Assembly (NCBI GenBank): GCA_024644405.1
Contig: JAHELC010000038.1
Location: 62,001-126,000 of the forward strand
Origin: Nitrospinaceae bacterium
Lineage (GTDB): Bacteria > Nitrospinota > Nitrospinia > Nitrospinales > Nitrospinaceae
DNA length: 64,000 bases
Direction of reading: 5' to 3'
The position numbers and the translations under genes were made by a program. Shown one piece after another: positions 61,599 to 64,000 of this stretch. How positions within the stretch are numbered: position 1 is the stretch's first letter; every line of letters starts with the position of its first letter. Under the pieces are notes generated by a model. The model was not told the origin of the DNA. It saw only the letters and a list, made by a program, of their open reading frames with translations, and searched no databases.

Positions 61599-61613
61599 CC
61601 AGCGTAACGCTGG
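61599..61613. repeat. 15-base palindrome, copy 2
   Basis: CCAGCGTAACGCTGG differs from the copy at 15939-15953 only in the central base. Confidence 0.6.
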
Positions 61614-61771
61614 ACTCAATGGCTAGTTTGGTGAGTTAGTGCTCGGAAGGAAATTCTAATGTAGCCAAAAAGATCCTACACCTTTCGATCCTTTTCATAA
61701 TATAAATTAATAAACAGAACCCAAATATAATACGACTCCCCCAAGATAAAGTAACCATGAAAGAAATATTC

Positions 61772-61948
61772 CTATTTTGATTGATTTGTTTCTTTTTTGT
61801 TCCTTGTTAGGACTAAAAAAAGAAGAAATCCTAAAAGAAACATTGCAACAAATACCCAAGGGATTCCTTTCCAAACCCAGTCGAAAATAAGGAGAACTGC
61901 CCAAAATACTGGGGCAAAATAAATATATAAATCTTTTAATTTGCTCAT
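61772..61948 (-). CDS. Small membrane protein, 58 aa, possibly frameshifted
   Basis: It begins MSKLKDLYIYFAPVFWAVLL and has two hydrophobic helices (about 10-24 and 30-48), ending NKKETNQSK. If the reading frame slips back one base at the A6 run just before the end, translation continues into a third hydrophobic helix (IFLSWLLYLGGVVLYLG) up to about 61707. Either the frame is intact and short, or an indel has split a three-helix protein. The ribosome site is weak. No family recognised. Confidence 0.45.
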   Translation of the reverse strand: MSKLKDLYIYFAPVFWAVLLIFDWVWKGIPWVFVAMFLLGFLLFLVLTRNKKETNQSK

Positions 61949-62074
61949 AACAATACCATTTCTATAGATGCCCTAGGTCTCAGGACCAAAGACTAATTTA
62001 AACTCTGAACCAGTTTTAGGGGAGCAGGTCAAAGGACTGGTTTTCTATCTGGATCTGACATTTTTTCTTCCCGA

Positions 62075-64000
62075 TCATTTTATTTCAAAACATTTTCGAA
62101 CCAGTTGCTCAATGGCGAAATGGTATTCCGAAGGCACGTTTTTGGCTTTCTGAATTGCATCCGCCACCGCTTTTTCCTCTTGATCAAAGCGGCCCGCATT
62201 TTTGACCAGGTTCTTATGGTATTCCTTTAGCTTCTGCATAACCAGTTTCCGTTGGACCGTGTCATGGGTCATATTTTTCGCCACTTTATCGGCATCCAGT
62301 TGGTGCACGACCAAACGTTTAAAGCAAATTCCCTTGAACCGGGAAGCCACAGTATTCCGGCTCATATTGAGTTTTCGGGCGGTAGCATTCACTTCAAAAC
62401 CGTTTTCCCGGAGCGCATCCAGCATCAATTCATCCAGGTCGGTGGCTGGTTTTTGTGCAGGTGATGTTCCCTCCTCGATTGATGAAGCCGGGCCAGGAGT
62501 GATACCCAGGTCGCTCGTCTGGATCAGTTCCGTTTTTGCCAGCGCGATACCCCGTTGGATAACGTTTTCCAGTTCCCGAACATTCCCCGGCCAGTAGTAA
62601 TTTTTTAAAACACTCATGGCCGATTCTGACACGCCCTCAATCGGTTTTCCATATTCCCTGCTGTATTTATCCACAAAGTGCTGAACCAGGAATTCGATGT
62701 CCTCCCCGCGTTCCCGGAGCGGAGGCAGATTCAAGGGCAGTGTATTTAAACGGAAAAAGAGATCTTCCCGGAAGGCACCGCGCGCCACCTCGTCTTTGAG
62801 GTTTTTATTGGTAGCAGAAATTATGCGAACATTGATGGAGCAGGGCTGGCCGCCCACCGGCTGGACTTCCTTTTCCTGCAACACCCTTAACAGTTTGACT
62901 TGGATGTTCCGGCTCATTTCACCGATTTCATCGAGAAAAATACTGCCTTGGTCGGCTTCCATAAATTTCCCCTTTTTGTTGGATAGAGCCCCGGTAAAGG
63001 AACCTTTTACATGGCCGAACAGTTCGCTCTCCACCAGGTCGTGCGGAATGGCGGCCATGTTCACCGCCACGAACTTCTGGTTCTTTCGGTCGCTCAGCAG
63101 GTGAATGGCCCGGGCGAACAGTTCTTTTCCGGTCCCCGACACACCCAGGATGAGGACCGCCGAGGGCACTTTGGCATATTGTTTCAGCATTTGAAAAATT
63201 TCCAACACGTTTTGTGCCCGGGTGATGATTCCTACCCTCTCGCACTCCTGCCGTAACCGTTCCCAATCATTCTCCTCCAAAGTGACGTCTTCGAACACAT
63301 GGATTTCGAGATCGAGAACTTTACGCTCCAGTGATTCTCGCTCAGTTTTCAGATGCTCGCTTTGCTGAATAGCGGCAGACAGTTTTTGTTCAAAATCGGC
63401 AATTTTACGGGCGTTGGTCTGACTCAGTTCTTCCTGCTCTTTGAAGTTACTTTTTATTACGTCCAGGCTTTGCTGAATGCTCTCCACTTCATTCATTTTT
63501 AATGTCAAACCTTCCAATACCTCTGCCAGGCGTTTTTCCATATATTTTTTTTCGCGAGACAGGTGATCTGCATGTTTTTTTTCAACGTAAGCCTGATAGG
63601 TCGATACCCCGATAGCCGTAAATAGAATTGAAAGCAACGGCACGACCACCGGAATCACCAAGCCCAGGTGGAACAATGCAACAGATGACAGCCCATACAA
63701 AACCAAAAGCCCGATGACTGAAGCAATTTTCCCCAGGTACGAACGAATCCTGAACAGGGCAGCGGTGCCCAAGCTGATCACCAGCGTTAGAAACAAAGCT
63801 CCGGTCTCGGAAACCTCACGTAGAAAATCGCGGGTTAAAATCGTGTTGATGATATTAGCGTGGATGCCACCACCGGGATAGTTTTTTTCAAAAGGGATTA
63901 TTGTGAAATCCAGACCCGACAGCGCGTTGGAAACCAGAATAAGTTTCCCGGTCAAATCCTCACCCTGGCTTTGGCCGGGTTTCGCTTCCAAAACTGAAGC
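62075..64000 (-). CDS. CHASE2 sigma-54-dependent transcription activator, partial
   Basis: The frame is open to the window end, so the N-terminus lies beyond 64000. The visible part starts inside a CHASE2 domain (GKLILVSNALSGLDF, PGGGIHANIINTILT). Three membrane helices, a long coiled coil, an AAA+ domain and a Fis-type HTH follow (about 62330-62410; VNATARKLNMSRNTVASRFK). Walker A GVSGTGKE, the sigma-54 contact loop GSFTGA (a common variant of GAFTGA) and Walker B GSIFLDEIGE are present. It is membrane-bound yet DNA-binding: periplasmic signals would reach sigma-54 promoters without a diffusible messenger. It shares its sensor type with the cyclase at 55459. Confidence 0.9.
   Translation of the reverse strand, partial: ASVLEAKPGQSQGEDLTGKLILVSNALSGLDFTIIPFEKNYPGGGIHANIINTILTRDFLREVSETGALFLTLVISLGTAALFRIRSYLGKIASVIGLLVLYGLSSVALFHLGLVIPVVVPLLSILFTAIGVSTYQAYVEKKHADHLSREKKYMEKRLAEVLEGLTLKMNEVESIQQSLDVIKSNFKEQEELSQTNARKIADFEQKLSAAIQQSEHLKTERESLERKVLDLEIHVFEDVTLEENDWERLRQECERVGIITRAQNVLEIFQMLKQYAKVPSAVLILGVSGTGKELFARAIHLLSDRKNQKFVAVNMAAIPHDLVESELFGHVKGSFTGALSNKKGKFMEADQGSIFLDEIGEMSRNIQVKLLRVLQEKEVQPVGGQPCSINVRIISATNKNLKDEVARGAFREDLFFRLNTLPLNLPPLRERGEDIEFLVQHFVDKYSREYGKPIEGVSESAMSVLKNYYWPGNVRELENVIQRGIALAKTELIQTSDLGITPGPASSIEEGTSPAQKPATDLDELMLDALRENGFEVNATARKLNMSRNTVASRFKGICFKRLVVHQLDADKVAKNMTHDTVQRKLVMQKLKEYHKNLVKNAGRFDQEEKAVADAIQKAKNVPSEYHFAIEQLVRKCFEIK

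Larger units (their letters stand above)
61301..62074. other. Repeat-rich intergenic region
   Basis: In order it holds a long hairpin (61341-61380), two REP-like copies (61469-61492; 61548-61581), a 15-base palindrome (61599-61613) and a short AT-rich membrane-protein frame on the minus strand (61772-61948). No mobile-element protein is present. Confidence 0.55.

Overview
The window looks like chromosome of a free-living, Gram-negative, respiratory bacterium. Outer-membrane beta-barrels, lipoproteins, type IV pilus minor pilins and c-type heme proteins are present. No rRNA, tRNA, CRISPR array, phage or transposase gene was found. A periplasmic heme-b subunit of the DMSO-reductase type II family (EB_dh/NxrC-like) beside a TorD-like chaperone, together with the Fe-S, TPR and sigma-54 content, would fit a nitrite oxidiser of the Nitrospina/Nitrospinota type. 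That assignment is an inference, because no marker gene such as nxrA, nxrB or rRNA lies in the window.

Layout. 1-12050: an acidic hypothetical gene, a B12-binding radical SAM enzyme, an HDOD protein, a large unknown with a possible methyltransferase-like end, an 877-residue TPR scaffold, an HExxH protein, a TorD-type chaperone and an exported EB_dh/NxrC-like heme protein. 12330-17750: an unknown gene whose start lies in a hairpin, then an Fe-S and redox block made of a YgfZ-TPR fusion and an A-type carrier (ErpA/IscA) on the minus strand, divergent from BolA, monothiol glutaredoxin and a peroxiredoxin-like protein. 17768-29000: PlsC, S1/P1 nuclease, glyoxalase-II-like hydrolase, DUF47 plus PiT phosphate transport, DUF2797, MgtC, a fatty-acid desaturase, a two-component pair, and a TIGR03545/TIGR03546-like pair. 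29217-34664: an HExxH membrane protein, an alginate-export-like porin, DUF190 plus CrcB (fluoride), and carbamate kinase coupled to a P-loop protein.

34810-38258 is a compact minus-strand operon: a His/Cys-rich exported protein, a Met-rich outer-membrane protein, a monoheme lipoprotein, a TlpA thioredoxin and an exported protein. It is headed by a promoter whose -10 box sits inside a perfect palindrome, and it reads as a metal-responsive envelope system. 38292-45350 holds a YqeG-like HAD phosphatase, a DUF4124 protein, the minor-pilin operon pilV-pilW-pilX behind a candidate sigma-54 promoter, a GspH/FimT-like protein without a normal prepilin cleavage site, a GcvR-like ACT protein and a SleB-type hydrolase. 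45657-46241 encodes two paralogous small membrane proteins of unknown function.

48340-64000 is a signalling island. It holds a protein with two tandem copies of a cyclic-nucleotide-binding plus histidine-kinase module, a FecR-TPR-beta-barrel fusion, a CHASE2 adenylate cyclase, a LuxR-type regulator, a PAS-GAF kinase with a receiver protein, and a CHASE2-AAA+-Fis sigma-54 activator cut by the window end. The simplest reading is an envelope-to-cAMP-to-transcription circuit. It is the best candidate in the window for an undescribed system.
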